64,000 nt of DNA from Commensalibacter nepenthis. GTDB lineage: Bacteria; Pseudomonadota; Alphaproteobacteria; Acetobacterales; Acetobacteraceae. The notes under the pieces were generated by a model. That model searched no databases. It saw nothing but the letters and a program-made list of their open reading frames with translations, and was not told where the DNA came from. Positions within the stretch are counted from its first letter, which is position 1. Every line of letters starts with the position of its first letter. Both the position numbers and the translations under genes were made by a program. Below, one piece after another: positions 55,662 through 64,000 of this stretch. Location of the stretch: NCBI RefSeq assembly GCF_029953305.1, contig NZ_JASBAN010000001.1, positions 248,001 to 312,000 on the forward strand, in the 5' to 3' direction.

Positions 55662-57386
55662 TTATTCTACGTCTGTATCATTTTCATTACGACGACGAAT
55701 AGCTGCTCCCAGAATATCCCCTAAAGAGGCTCCACTATCTGCAGAACCATAATCAGAGATTGCTTGCTTGTCTTCTTCAACTTCACGACCTTTAATGGTT
55801 AAAGTCAAACGTCGAGCTGCTTTGTCAACAGTAACGACCTTTGCATCAATGCGTTCACCAACAGAGAAACGTTCTGGACGTTGCTCTGCTTTGTCACGGG
55901 ACAGTTCTGTGCGGCGGATGAAGCCAACAAGAACATCATTCACACTGACATCAACACCATTTGCTTGAATACCTGTAACCGTACAAGTAACAATACTACC
56001 TTTGGTAACACTTGCTAACGCATCAGCAGCAGGATCAGCTTGAAGTTGTTTGATTCCCAATGAAATACGTTCTTTTTCAACATCAACATCAAGAACTTTA
56101 GCTTTTACAACATCGCCTTTTTTATAGTTGGCCATTGCTGCTTCACCAGCTTCATCCCAAGATAAATCTGACATGTGAACCATACCATCAATATCCGCAG
56201 ACAAACCAATAAACAAACCGAATTCTGTAATATTACGGATTTCGCCTTCAATTTCTGAACCAACTTTGTGTGTTTCAGCAAATTGTTCCCAAGGGTTAGG
56301 TTGAACTTGTTTCAAGCCTAATGAAATACGACGTTTTGAACTGTCAACGTCCAATACAACCACGTCAACTTCTTGAGAAGTAGAAACGATTTTACCAGGA
56401 TGTACGTTTTTCTTTGTCCATGACATTTCAGAAATATGAACAAGCCCTTCAACGCCAGCTTCTAGCTCAACAAATGCACCGTAATCGGTGATATTGGTAA
56501 CACGACCTGTGAAACGAGAGCCTGAAGGATATTTGTTTGCAACATTTTCCCAAGGATCTGCTTCAAGTTGTTTCATACCCAATGAAATACGATGTGTTTC
56601 AGAGTTGAAACGAATTACTTGAACGCGAACAGGTTGACCAATTTGCAATGCTTCTGAAGGATGGTTCACACGTTTCCAAGCAATATCGGTCACATGCAAC
56701 AGACCATCAACACCGCCAAGATCAACGAATGCACCATAATCAGTAATGTTTTTAACAACACCGTCAAGGATCATGCCTTCTGCAAGACCTTGGATTAATT
56801 CGCTGCGTTGTTCTGCACGTGTTTCTTCAAGAACTGCACGACGAGACACAACAATATTTCCACGAGCACGATCCATTTTCAAGATTTGGAAAGGCTGAGC
56901 AACACCGATCATTGGGTTAATGTCGCGAACTGGACGAATATCAACTTGAGATCCAGGTAAGAACGCCATTGCGCCACCCAAATCAACAGTAAATCCGCCT
57001 TTAACACGACCAAAAATTGTTCCGTTAATACGTTGATTGCTTTCGAAAGCTTTTTCAAGAGCAGACCATGCTTCTTCACGACGTGCTTTTTCGCGTGAAA
57101 GCAGAATTAAACCGTCACGATCTTCGTAACGTTCAATATATAATTCCACCATATCGCCAGGTTTAATTTCTGGCTTTGCACCAACAGGTGCAAATTCTTT
57201 TAAAGGAACACGTCCTTCGCTTTTTAAACCAACGTCAACAATTGCATAATCATCGGTTAAACGAACGATTCTTCCTGTTACAACGGAACCTTCGAACCCA
57301 ATATCTTGACCCAAGCTTTCTTCAAGAAGGGTTGCGAAATCTTCACCAGCAAAATGATCTTGGTGATTTTGTGTGGCTTCAGCCAT
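55662..57386 (-). CDS. rpsA: 30S ribosomal protein S1
   Basis: A 574-residue S1 with six S1/OB-fold repeats (residues about 35-105, 120-190, 205-275, 290-360, 380-445, 465-530), each showing the pattern G-x-V-...-Y-G-A-F-V-x-L-G-...-G-L-x-H-x-S-E/D. Repeats 3-6 have strong RNA-binding motifs (VKNITDYGAFVDLGGVDGLLHVTDI, VTNITDYGAFVELEAGVEGLVHISEMSW). It lets the ribosome hold mRNAs with weak leaders. The cmk gene precedes it by 780 bases on the same strand, a wider gap than usual. A terminator follows. Confidence 0.96.
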   Translation of the reverse strand: MAEATQNHQDHFAGEDFATLLEESLGQDIGFEGSVVTGRIVRLTDDYAIVDVGLKSEGRVPLKEFAPVGAKPEIKPGDMVELYIERYEDRDGLILLSREKARREEAWSALEKAFESNQRINGTIFGRVKGGFTVDLGGAMAFLPGSQVDIRPVRDINPMIGVAQPFQILKMDRARGNIVVSRRAVLEETRAEQRSELIQGLAEGMILDGVVKNITDYGAFVDLGGVDGLLHVTDIAWKRVNHPSEALQIGQPVRVQVIRFNSETHRISLGMKQLEADPWENVANKYPSGSRFTGRVTNITDYGAFVELEAGVEGLVHISEMSWTKKNVHPGKIVSTSQEVDVVVLDVDSSKRRISLGLKQVQPNPWEQFAETHKVGSEIEGEIRNITEFGLFIGLSADIDGMVHMSDLSWDEAGEAAMANYKKGDVVKAKVLDVDVEKERISLGIKQLQADPAADALASVTKGSIVTCTVTGIQANGVDVSVNDVLVGFIRRTELSRDKAEQRPERFSVGERIDAKVVTVDKAARRLTLTIKGREVEEDKQAISDYGSADSGASLGDILGAAIRRRNENDTDVE

Positions 57387-58165
57387 GTGCTACCTGTAAT
57401 CCTAGTCATCTTTACAAGGAATAAATCCTTGTTTTATATAGACTTTAAAATTTGCGCGCCTTTATTTTATCCATATAAAAATAAATATACGACTTTTCTT
57501 CAAGCATTCTTGAAAAACAAATGATTAAAAAATAATATTTCCTAAAAATATTAGCGGGGATTATATAGGAATTATATAAGTAATTCAATCATTTCTTATT
57601 AAATAATTCAAAAAATTTGATCAAACATAATGTGAATACAGTTAAAAGAATCTTCAAAATTGATTAAAGCCATTGGGATGATAAATTATTTTTTTTCTTT
57701 TCATGATAAAAAGCAACTTAATTTGATAAAAATTTGAAAAATCACTACCAGAAAAATAGTATCAAACCATCATAGATTAACGCCCTATCCTTAATTCAAA
57801 AAAATCTTAATTTTTCTAAAATTACCAATCAGATTTATACAAATAAACCTAAATTTTTAAATAGTGATCTTCCTTATTCAAGTAACGAATATTTTATTGA
57901 TTGTTGAATGCTTTTAAAGCAAAATATCGTATCATAAAGTAGCGCTTTTGTATCTTGTTGCTGAATTAAAAGCGGGTTTTCATTGCTCAAGCTCACTGAA
58001 ATCAACGCTATATAAGAAAATTTTAGCAGAATGTAACCCACTAGGCTTTTCTTTAATCTTTCAATTAATAAGTTGATAATAAGTGACAGTTGATTCCCAA
58101 CTCACCCCACCCAATAAACCAATTATTTTCATCTTTCCCTGCTTTTGCTATTAAACATTATAAAT
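57387..58165. other. Long intergenic region upstream of rpsA, nothing recognised
   Basis: The 779-base gap between cmk and rpsA is AT-rich. It must hold the rpsA promoter and leader. Bases about 57950-58130 are less AT-rich and may be remnants of something, but no frame longer than about 30 codons looks like protein, and I found no RNA or repeat. Confidence 0.4.
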
Positions 58166-58798
58166 CTAACGCTGAATAATTTCTAACGCCCGTACTAAAA
58201 CTTCATTCGCACTCAAATAATCTGTATCAATAATGTGCGCATCTTCTGCTGGGCGTAATGGTGCAACGGCACGAGAAGCATCTGCCTCATCACGTTGTGT
58301 CAATTCGAGCTCGATCTGCTTGATTTGTTCTTCCTTGACGGGATCATTGGGGTTGGCTGTATATTGTAACCAACGTCGTTCTGCCCGCACTCTAGGTGAA
58401 GCAATTACAAATAATTTTACATTCGCATTAGGGAAAATTACAGTACCAATATCACGACCATCCATAACCACACCTTGTTGCGTGGCAAAATGACGTTGCA
58501 TATCTAGCAAAGCCGCCCTAACCTTAGGTTGTGCAGCCACTTGACTGGCAACTTTATCTACTTCTGGCGTTCGCAAATCGTTACGATTCCAATCTTGTTG
58601 CGTTAATTGCTCTGCAATCTGAACAACCTCATTACTTTTAACTGATAAGCCAGCATCGAGCATTTTCCTGCCTACGGCACGATATAATAACCCTGTATCC
58701 AGATAAGGAAGCGATAATTTATCAGCCAAAGCTTTGGCTAACGTTCCCTTACCTACACCAGAAAATCCATCAATCGCAATAATTAGATTGTTACTCAT
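58166..58798 (-). CDS. cmk: Cytidylate kinase
   Basis: A 210-residue enzyme that phosphorylates CMP and dCMP. The P-loop GFSGVGKGT is at residues about 11-19, LDTGLLYRAVG in the NMP-binding part, MDGRDIGTVIFP for the CMP site, and RAERRWLQY, QRDEADASRAVAPL in the lid region. Its start overlaps the aroA stop by 4 bases (ATGA). Confidence 0.95.
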   Translation of the reverse strand: MSNNLIIAIDGFSGVGKGTLAKALADKLSLPYLDTGLLYRAVGRKMLDAGLSVKSNEVVQIAEQLTQQDWNRNDLRTPEVDKVASQVAAQPKVRAALLDMQRHFATQQGVVMDGRDIGTVIFPNANVKLFVIASPRVRAERRWLQYTANPNDPVKEEQIKQIELELTQRDEADASRAVAPLRPAEDAHIIDTDYLSANEVLVRALEIIQR

Positions 58799-60138
58799 AG
58801 GTCAAACTTTGCCCCCAACACATTCATTAATGGAAAGTAATTTGGAAAGCTGGTGCGAATAAAAGTAATATCATCAACGTTAACCGACTTTTGAGCGACC
58901 AAACCTAAAATAGAAGCACTCATCGCTAAACGATGATCCATATGCGTTACCACCACTCCACCACCAGGAATATTACCTGCGGTGCCGTGAATGATTAAAT
59001 CATCACCGTCAATATCGACTTGCACGCCATTTCCACGTAGCATCTCAACAATACTGGTGAAACGATCACTTTCTTTGACTCTTAATTCTTCTAATCCTCT
59101 GAAACGCGTTACACCCGTTGCATAAGCAGCAGCAATTGATAAAATCGGATATTCATCAATCATAGATGGCGCATGTGCAGCTGGCACGTCAACCGCTTTT
59201 AAAGCCCCTGCTTTAATCACCAAATCCCCAACAGGTTCACCCCCTTCAATACGTTCATTCAGTATTTTAAGGTCTGCCCCCATCCATTTTAACACGTCAA
59301 AAGCCCCTGTGCGTAATGGATTTAATCCCACATTTTCAATACAAATCTCTGACCCTTTAATCATTGCCGCAGCAACCAACATAAAGGTTGCAGAAGAAGG
59401 ATCACCAGGCACATTAATATCTTTACCTTGTAATGTTACTGGTCCTTTAAGGCTTATTTTCTTTCCACCCTCTGGTAAATCTTCAACATCAATCTTTACC
59501 CCAAAATGACGCAACATATTTTCTGTGTGATCGCGTGTAGCTACAGGTTCTTCTACACAGGTCACGCCGTGGGCGTTCAAGCCTGCTAACAAAATAGAGG
59601 ATTTTACTTGTGCCGAGGCAACAGGTAAACGATAGGTTACAGGTTTGGCATGATCCGTTCCAATAATTGCCATTGGTAGCTTTCCGCCATCACGCGTAGC
59701 AAATTTTGCACCTGTTTCTGACAAAGGAACCGTAACACGTTTCATTGGTCTTTTACGAAGGCTGCCATCGCCTGTCATAATACTTAAAAAACCATGACTT
59801 GCCAAAATCCCACTCAATAAACGTGCAGAAGTCCCCGAATTTCCCATATTCAAAACATCTTCAGGCTCTGTTAATTGACCAATCCCTTTGCCAACAACAT
59901 GCCATTCCCCTTCAGCAATCCGCTTTGGCTGTGCACCCAACGCCTGCATCGCTGCGGCTGTTTGCATCACATCTTCGCCCTCCAGCAAACCCGTGATATG
60001 ACTTTCCCCTGTTGCAAGGGCTGCAAACATCAATGCGCGATGGCTGATGGATTTATCACCAGGCACATTTATTTTGCCATTCAAGGGTGTTGGCAAAAAA
60101 GAAACAATAAGCGGTTTTATTACAGAAGAATTGGTCAT
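58795..60138 (-). CDS. aroA: 3-phosphoshikimate 1-carboxyvinyltransferase (EPSP synthase), class II type
   Basis: A 447-residue enzyme of the shikimate pathway that joins phosphoenolpyruvate and shikimate 3-phosphate. Motifs: PGDKSISHRALMFAALA, GNSGTSARLLSG, DGSLRKRPM, SAQVKSSILLAGL and RDHTENMLRHFGV. The S-A-Q-x-K and R-D-H-T-E motifs place it in the class II branch known from alphaproteobacteria; the residue in GNSGTS that is Ala in glyphosate-insensitive CP4 is Gly here. Cmk follows by 4-base overlap. No transit or signal sequence. Confidence 0.95.
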   Translation of the reverse strand: MTNSSVIKPLIVSFLPTPLNGKINVPGDKSISHRALMFAALATGESHITGLLEGEDVMQTAAAMQALGAQPKRIAEGEWHVVGKGIGQLTEPEDVLNMGNSGTSARLLSGILASHGFLSIMTGDGSLRKRPMKRVTVPLSETGAKFATRDGGKLPMAIIGTDHAKPVTYRLPVASAQVKSSILLAGLNAHGVTCVEEPVATRDHTENMLRHFGVKIDVEDLPEGGKKISLKGPVTLQGKDINVPGDPSSATFMLVAAAMIKGSEICIENVGLNPLRTGAFDVLKWMGADLKILNERIEGGEPVGDLVIKAGALKAVDVPAAHAPSMIDEYPILSIAAAYATGVTRFRGLEELRVKESDRFTSIVEMLRGNGVQVDIDGDDLIIHGTAGNIPGGGVVVTHMDHRLAMSASILGLVAQKSVNVDDITFIRTSFPNYFPLMNVLGAKFDL

Positions 60139-60296
60139 ATCTTTACTTTCTAAAATAAATTATTGCTAAATAATTCACTACGGGTCATAAAACTTTTATC
60201 AGAAATATTGAAATTGTCATTTTAAAGTTTGACATAAGCCTTATAAACTGGCATGTCGCCTATGTATATTTTATTGGTTAGAGGTAGAATAAATCA

Positions 60297-60620
60297 ATGG
60301 TTAAATTAGAGTTGGGTATTAAACGAGTATGTTGTTCATGTGGAACTCGTTTTTATGATCTTAACAAAATGCCACCTGTATGCCCCAAATGCAGCACAGA
60401 ACAACCGATCGAGTTACCTCGTGGTCGCCCACCCGAAGAAGATAATGATACACTGAGTGATAAAGATTTGGATACTGTAATCGATACTGATGATTTGGAT
60501 ACAGATGGCACCGATGTCGATGATGTCATCGAAGATACTTCTGATCTAGAAGATGATGTAGACACCATCGGATCTGAAATCGAAGTTATCAAAGATGATG
60601 GCAGAGACGACGATTCTTAG
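60297..60620 (+). CDS. TIGR02300-type zinc-ribbon protein with acidic tail
   Basis: A 107-residue protein. The N-terminal 45 residues form a zinc ribbon (CCSCGTRFYDLNKMPPVCPKC; two C-x-x-C pairs), the signature of the small TIGR02300 family found in alphaproteobacteria. The rest is strongly acidic (repeated DTDDLDTDGTDVDDVIEDTSD) and probably disordered. It is divergent from aroA, as in related genomes. Function is not known. Confidence 0.88.
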   Translation: MVKLELGIKRVCCSCGTRFYDLNKMPPVCPKCSTEQPIELPRGRPPEEDNDTLSDKDLDTVIDTDDLDTDGTDVDDVIEDTSDLEDDVDTIGSEIEVIKDDGRDDDS

Positions 60621-60912
60621 TTGTTTTAAAAAAAATAGCTTTTATGAGGTCTTGCAATTTTCAGACCTCATTCAATCTTGCTATCAACTAATCAGTTAAT
60701 TCACGACGATATTTACCCACACCTGTTTTACTTGCAAAACTGCTTTCATATTTAATCTTTAAAAAACAAGATCATTATAAAGGGCTGGGTGACAAATTCA
60801 AACAGAGCCTGTCATTGATATCACGACAATACAGGACAAAGTTTTTACAAAATACTTGAGACAAGCATCTAAATAACAAAATCACTTTTATGAAATGTAG
60901 ATGGTCTATATA

Positions 60913-61263
60913 CTAAACTGTCAGTTTGATGTCCCCTTCCTCTTCTATAAAATACGGTCCAGCAGAGACGATCTCTAATATCAATATACAGTTATTTTCT
61001 TTACAATAATCACCTAATGGCAAAGAGGCATCTCCATTCGTCCAGCTGAATGAAGGACCCTCTAAATAATGCCATTTAGCAATATTATGAGTTAATAAAT
61101 GTGTTTACAATATGATCAATTTTATTGCGGTTAAATATGGTGATATTTTTAATTAACATACCCTGAGGACGACGCCATCAATAAATGGACCACCAGTGTC
61201 ACTCAATCTGCCAGAACAGGAACGAATTCCGACACTGCAAGTATTTCTTAAAAATTCGTAGAA
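60913..61263 (-). pseudogene. Decayed ORF, unknown protein
   Basis: In this 680-base gap the minus strand has protein-like pieces in at least three frames: ENTLRNTC-like YEFLRNTCSVGIRSC, SDTGGPFIDGVVL, then NITIFNRNKIDHIVNTF, and finally a readable end HNIAKWHYLEGPSFSWTNGDASL and LGDYCKENNC with ILEIVSAGPYFIEEEGDIKLTV to a TAG at 60913. It is a frameshifted gene. I do not recognise the family. The rest of the gap (60621-60912) shows nothing. Confidence 0.55.
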
Positions 61264-61301
61264 TACATTATTCTATGGTATAAATTTAAGCTAATAAAAA
61301 C

Positions 61302-61697
61302 TTATACTTCTTTACTCCAACGCTCAATCTCTACACCAACCCCTTGAGCTTCAGGAATGATATCTAGCTTTTCAAGTGTAACTCGCGCCACATGAATACG
61401 TTTATCCTCTAAAATTGTTTCAATGATTGTTTCCGCCAAAGTTTCAACCAAATGAAAATGGGTATGGCTAACGATTGTCTTCACTTGATTGGTAATATCT
61501 TCATAGGATACAGTCCGAGCGAGATCGTCAATACCGATCCCTTTATCCTCTGTAACTCCCACAGAGATATTTATCTGTAATCGTTGGGTTGTTTCTTGTT
61601 CAAAATCGTAAACGCCAATTCGAGCTTGTAAAATCAAATTCTTAATAAAAATACGTCTTAATGGTGGTCTGTTTGACCATGCAGGAAAAAAGCTCAT
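61302..61697 (-). CDS. folB: Dihydroneopterin aldolase
   Basis: A 131-residue enzyme of folate synthesis that splits dihydroneopterin into 6-hydroxymethyldihydropterin and glycolaldehyde. Family motifs are LQARIGVYDFEQETTQRLQINISVGV and the conserved 'HFHLVETLAETIIETIL' helix and 'VTLEKLDIIPEAQGVGVEIER' strand. It lies 13 bases downstream of an SDR gene on the same strand, likely one operon. Confidence 0.93.
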   Translation of the reverse strand: MSFFPAWSNRPPLRRIFIKNLILQARIGVYDFEQETTQRLQINISVGVTEDKGIGIDDLARTVSYEDITNQVKTIVSHTHFHLVETLAETIIETILEDKRIHVARVTLEKLDIIPEAQGVGVEIERWSKEV

Positions 61698-61709
61698 TTC
61701 TTAGTTCTA

Positions 61710-62516
61710 TTACTCATCAGTATATGCCCCTACGGCAGGAGACCATTGTAAATGTTGCCCACCATCCAAAGCTAACATTTGTCCTGTCACAGATGGTAAG
61801 CAAAGTAACCCTAATACCGCCCTTGCAACTTCTTGTGAAGTCGTTCCTTGCCCCAAAGGTGTCGATTTACATTGACGATCAAATTGTTCATCGCTTTGGC
61901 GCTTATGTGCCATTGCAGGTCCTGGACCAACCGCATTCACACGAATAGATTTTGGTGCCAACGCCAACGCCATCGTTTGCGTTAATGTCCACAAAGCTGC
62001 TTTGGAAATTGTATAACTAACAAAATGCGGGGTTAGCGACCAAACTCGTTGGTCCAACATATTAATCACGCACCCCTCGCCACCGGTTGGCAGCAATTTA
62101 GCAAAATCTTGAATAAGTTGAAAAGGTGCCCAAAGATTCGGATTTTGGTGGTGTTGCCACGTTTCCAGCGTCACGCTATCCCATTCATCACGATCAAATA
62201 CACTGGCATTATTGACCAATACACCAATCGGACCTAATTGCTGTGTTGCTTGCTCAACTAAAAAAGCCACTTCATCAGGATTAGAAAGCTCTGCTGTCAA
62301 TAAGACCGCAGAACGCCCCAACGCTCTGATTTCTGTTAAGACTCGATCAGCCTCGGGCGTATAGCTTCGTGCGTGAACCGCAACATCAAAACCAACCTTG
62401 GCTAATGTTAACGCAATCTCACGTCCTAAACGAATAGTCGCACCCGTAATAAACGCAACTCTAGGAATTGTGGTCGGAACCATAAAAAAATCATTTAACA
62501 ATAAACCAACACCCAT
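61710..62516 (-). CDS. SDR-family reductase next to folB (pteridine reductase-like)
   Basis: A 268-residue SDR. Cofactor motif TGATIRLGREIA at residues about 25-36 (the GATxRxG form and the ARS after strand 2 are those of pteridine/FolM-type, NADP-using SDRs), NNAS rather than NNAG at about 107, and active-site YTISKAA at about 172. The start at 62514-62516 is backed by an AGAGG ribosome site about 7 bases upstream. Its place immediately before folB suggests a pterin reduction step, which is inference. A plain SDR without pterin role is possible. Confidence 0.8.
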   Translation of the reverse strand: MGVGLLLNDFFMVPTTIPRVAFITGATIRLGREIALTLAKVGFDVAVHARSYTPEADRVLTEIRALGRSAVLLTAELSNPDEVAFLVEQATQQLGPIGVLVNNASVFDRDEWDSVTLETWQHHQNPNLWAPFQLIQDFAKLLPTGGEGCVINMLDQRVWSLTPHFVSYTISKAALWTLTQTMALALAPKSIRVNAVGPGPAMAHKRQSDEQFDRQCKSTPLGQGTTSQEVARAVLGLLCLPSVTGQMLALDGGQHLQWSPAVGAYTDE

Positions 62517-62698
62517 TTATAGCCTCTGTTTCGTTAAATATAGAAATATTTTTACTATACGCTTATTTTTATGATGAACCATCAAAAGTTTTTTCGTTAA
62601 TTATTATTTATCATACAGAAATTAGAACCACATCAAGATTATTCAACATGTCTTTATCCTAAAACTATGATATTTTTTGAAAGATAACAAACAGCTTA

Positions 62699-62839
62699 TT
62701 ATTTTGGCACTGGAATTGCCTCTTGATGCAGGTACTGTTGATCTGCATCCAAGTCACGTCCAACAGGAAAAAACCACATGCCAAGCATCACAAGAATAAA
62801 TAACAATCCGATGGCTGATAAATAAATCAACTTTTGCAC
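62699..62839 (-). CDS. 46-residue single-pass membrane protein
   Basis: A short frame starting at GTG (62837-62839) reads MQKLIYLSAIGLLFILVMLG, then MWFFPVGRDLDADQQYLHQ and ends EAIPVPK. One strong transmembrane helix is followed by a conserved-looking soluble tail. It lies 27 bases after the thyX stop codon on the same strand. The ribosome site is weak, and it could be co-expressed with thyX by readthrough of a short gap. The protein-like composition supports it as a gene; function is unknown. Confidence 0.55.
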   Translation of the reverse strand: MQKLIYLSAIGLLFILVMLGMWFFPVGRDLDADQQYLHQEAIPVPK

Positions 62840-62866
62840 TTCGTCTTTTCCCGCTCGTTTAAGTCA

Positions 62867-63793
62867 TTATTTGCTTTGATAAGGAGTCAACATTTGCATC
62901 ATTTCTGTCCACTCTCTTTTAGTTAAACCACTATTTTCCTGTTCAACCGTTTCACCATTTAACATTTTACCCAAAACCTGCATCATAGATGCAGAAAAAG
63001 TCACGGCTCCACGACGATAATCTTCAAAGGCTTCACAAGCAATTGGCACCCATGCTTGAAGGGTTTTTAACATCGCTTCGGCATAGACTCTGATTTCATA
63101 TTGAGCGTGTGGATCGATACGCAATTGTAAGAAATGGAATAAATTATGCAAGTTAATTTTCCAATACCATTGGCTATAACTATTCAACGTTAAATTCATT
63201 CTGGCAAGTTCACGTGCTAAACCATATCCACCTTCTTTGGCTGGATTTAACAATGTTTCATAATGATCGTAACATTGTTGAGCATCTTGTTTTAGTAATT
63301 GAATGACCGCAGCAGCTTGCTCAGAGGATAAAACATCCCCTCTTCCTTGATTATTAATTTTACTTTGTGCTGCCAATACTTCAGGTTCGGGGATATAAAA
63401 TTCACGATCCATAATAGAATAACGCGCTGAATATTCATTAACACTTGCCGTACGATGGCGGATCCACTGACGTGCTACAAAAATAGGCAAACGCACATGA
63501 TATTTGATCTCACACATTTCGAAAGGTGTCGTATGATGGTGGCGCATTAAATAGCGAATTAACCCACGGTCTTCAGAGACTTTCTTTGTCCCAGCACCAT
63601 AAGAAACCCGCGCAGCCTGAACAATAGAAGAATCATCCCCCATATAATCCACCACGCGCACAAACCCATGATCCAAGACAGGTAATGCTTTAAATAATAT
63701 AGCCTCTAATCCAGGGGAAACAGGGCGTTTGGTTGGAATTTGAATGTTGGATTGAGAATCTATTTCTGCTTGTTGTTCTGCTGTAAGAGGCAT
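62867..63793 (-). CDS. thyX: FAD-dependent thymidylate synthase
   Basis: A 308-residue ThyX that makes dTMP from dUMP using FAD and methylene-tetrahydrofolate. The signature [14 protein letters not shown] (RHRxxSxNExSxRY) is at about residue 95-115. The start at 63791-63793 ([11 protein letters not shown]) has a GTGGGAT site; a longer frame to 63880 adds 29 residues with no family similarity. It is the folate-dependent alternative to ThyA, and folB lies nearby. No thyA was seen in the window. Confidence 0.94.
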   Translation of the reverse strand: MPLTAEQQAEIDSQSNIQIPTKRPVSPGLEAILFKALPVLDHGFVRVVDYMGDDSSIVQAARVSYGAGTKKVSEDRGLIRYLMRHHHTTPFEMCEIKYHVRLPIFVARQWIRHRTASVNEYSARYSIMDREFYIPEPEVLAAQSKINNQGRGDVLSSEQAAAVIQLLKQDAQQCYDHYETLLNPAKEGGYGLARELARMNLTLNSYSQWYWKINLHNLFHFLQLRIDPHAQYEIRVYAEAMLKTLQAWVPIACEAFEDYRRGAVTFSASMMQVLGKMLNGETVEQENSGLTKREWTEMMQMLTPYQSK

Positions 63794-63880
63794 GATAATC
63801 CCACTCTGATTAAAAAATAAAGTCGCAAAAGTGCATTTCTTTATAAACCACAAACACAGCGCTGAACACCCATAGGGCAA

Positions 63881-64000
63881 CTAATTTTTAGGGATCGCCG
63901 TGATCGTCATATTATTTTGATTAATTAACTTAAAGAAGTCCAGAAAATTCATATTTAATAAACTATTAACACGCTCTGGCGTTTCAAACATAATCGATAA
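63881..64000 (-). CDS. Unknown protein, C-terminal end only
   Basis: The minus strand has an open frame entering at the right edge and ending with TAG at 63881-63883. It gives 39 residues (...MFETPERVNSLLNMNFLDFFKL, then INQNNMTITAIPKN). It lies about 87 bases upstream of the thyX start codon. Too short to assign. Confidence 0.5.
   Translation of the reverse strand, partial: LSIMFETPERVNSLLNMNFLDFFKLINQNNMTITAIPKN

Noticed and set aside
57950-58130. Possible degraded gene in the cmk-rpsA gap
   Set aside because: No frame reads as protein for more than about 30 codons and no family resemblance was seen.
60644-60671. Hairpin ATGAGGTCT / AGACCTCAT after the zinc-ribbon gene
   Set aside because: It lacks a following T tract on the plus strand, so I did not call it a terminator, though it may stabilise the 3' end.

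Overview
The window looks like chromosome from a low-GC acetic acid bacterium (Alphaproteobacteria, Acetobacteraceae), most likely Commensalibacter or a close relative from an insect gut. This is inferred from strongly AT-rich DNA combined with alphaproteobacterial gene orders: ffs-dnaX-ybaB-recR, aroA-cmk-rpsA, clpS-clpA, and a TIGR02300-type zinc-ribbon gene divergent from aroA. No 16S rRNA or tRNA gene was seen, so the genus call is tentative.

Layout. 1-1144: two tandem lipoprotein genes, the second cut by the window edge. 1342-8115: a secreted type-B carboxylesterase, then glutamate dehydrogenase and PutA as a divergent pair (proline to glutamate to 2-oxoglutarate). 8206-10075: an IS6-family insertion sequence that has cut off the 5' end of an outer-membrane barrel gene, plus a scrambled relic of the same element. 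10162-15247: a small membrane protein, an acetyltransferase and three tandem Sel1-repeat proteins with about 6, 11 and 16 repeats. 15356-25386: a carbohydrate island with xylulokinase, a SorC-type regulator and a six-gene operon (split transketolase, FGGY kinase, two SDR dehydrogenases, polyol-type MFS permease). An IS5 relic sits inside a decayed PepSY membrane-protein gene between xylB and the regulator. 25778-27299: an AtzE/AtzG-like amidase pair.

28038-33117: recR, ybaB, dnaX, SRP RNA and gamma-glutamyltranspeptidase. 33118-36460: decayed genes, a fused dihydroxyacetone kinase, and a translationally coupled pair of unknown small membrane proteins. 36602-45456: housekeeping and stress genes (map, D,D-carboxypeptidase, clpS-clpA, PPK2, an SDR, YqgE) and an acetyltransferase followed by an ORF split by a stop codon. 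45586-55428: a large glycosyltransferase locus of three genes, including a 1757-residue protein with three long repeat modules before two glycosyltransferase domains, and a 1121-residue protein with two glycosyltransferase domains and a duplicated C-terminal domain. 55662-64000: rpsA, cmk, aroA, the TIGR02300 gene, folB and an SDR, a 46-residue membrane ORF, thyX, and the end of a gene that enters from the right edge.

Two themes stand out. First, there are many fresh pseudogenes and IS relics (barrel protein, PepSY protein, IS5, DUF1460 protein, a lipoprotein, and at least three unknown ORFs), as expected in a host-associated genome losing genes. Second, three accessory systems appear intact and not fully explained: the split-transketolase sugar operon, the repeat-rich glycosyltransferase locus and the Sel1 array cluster.
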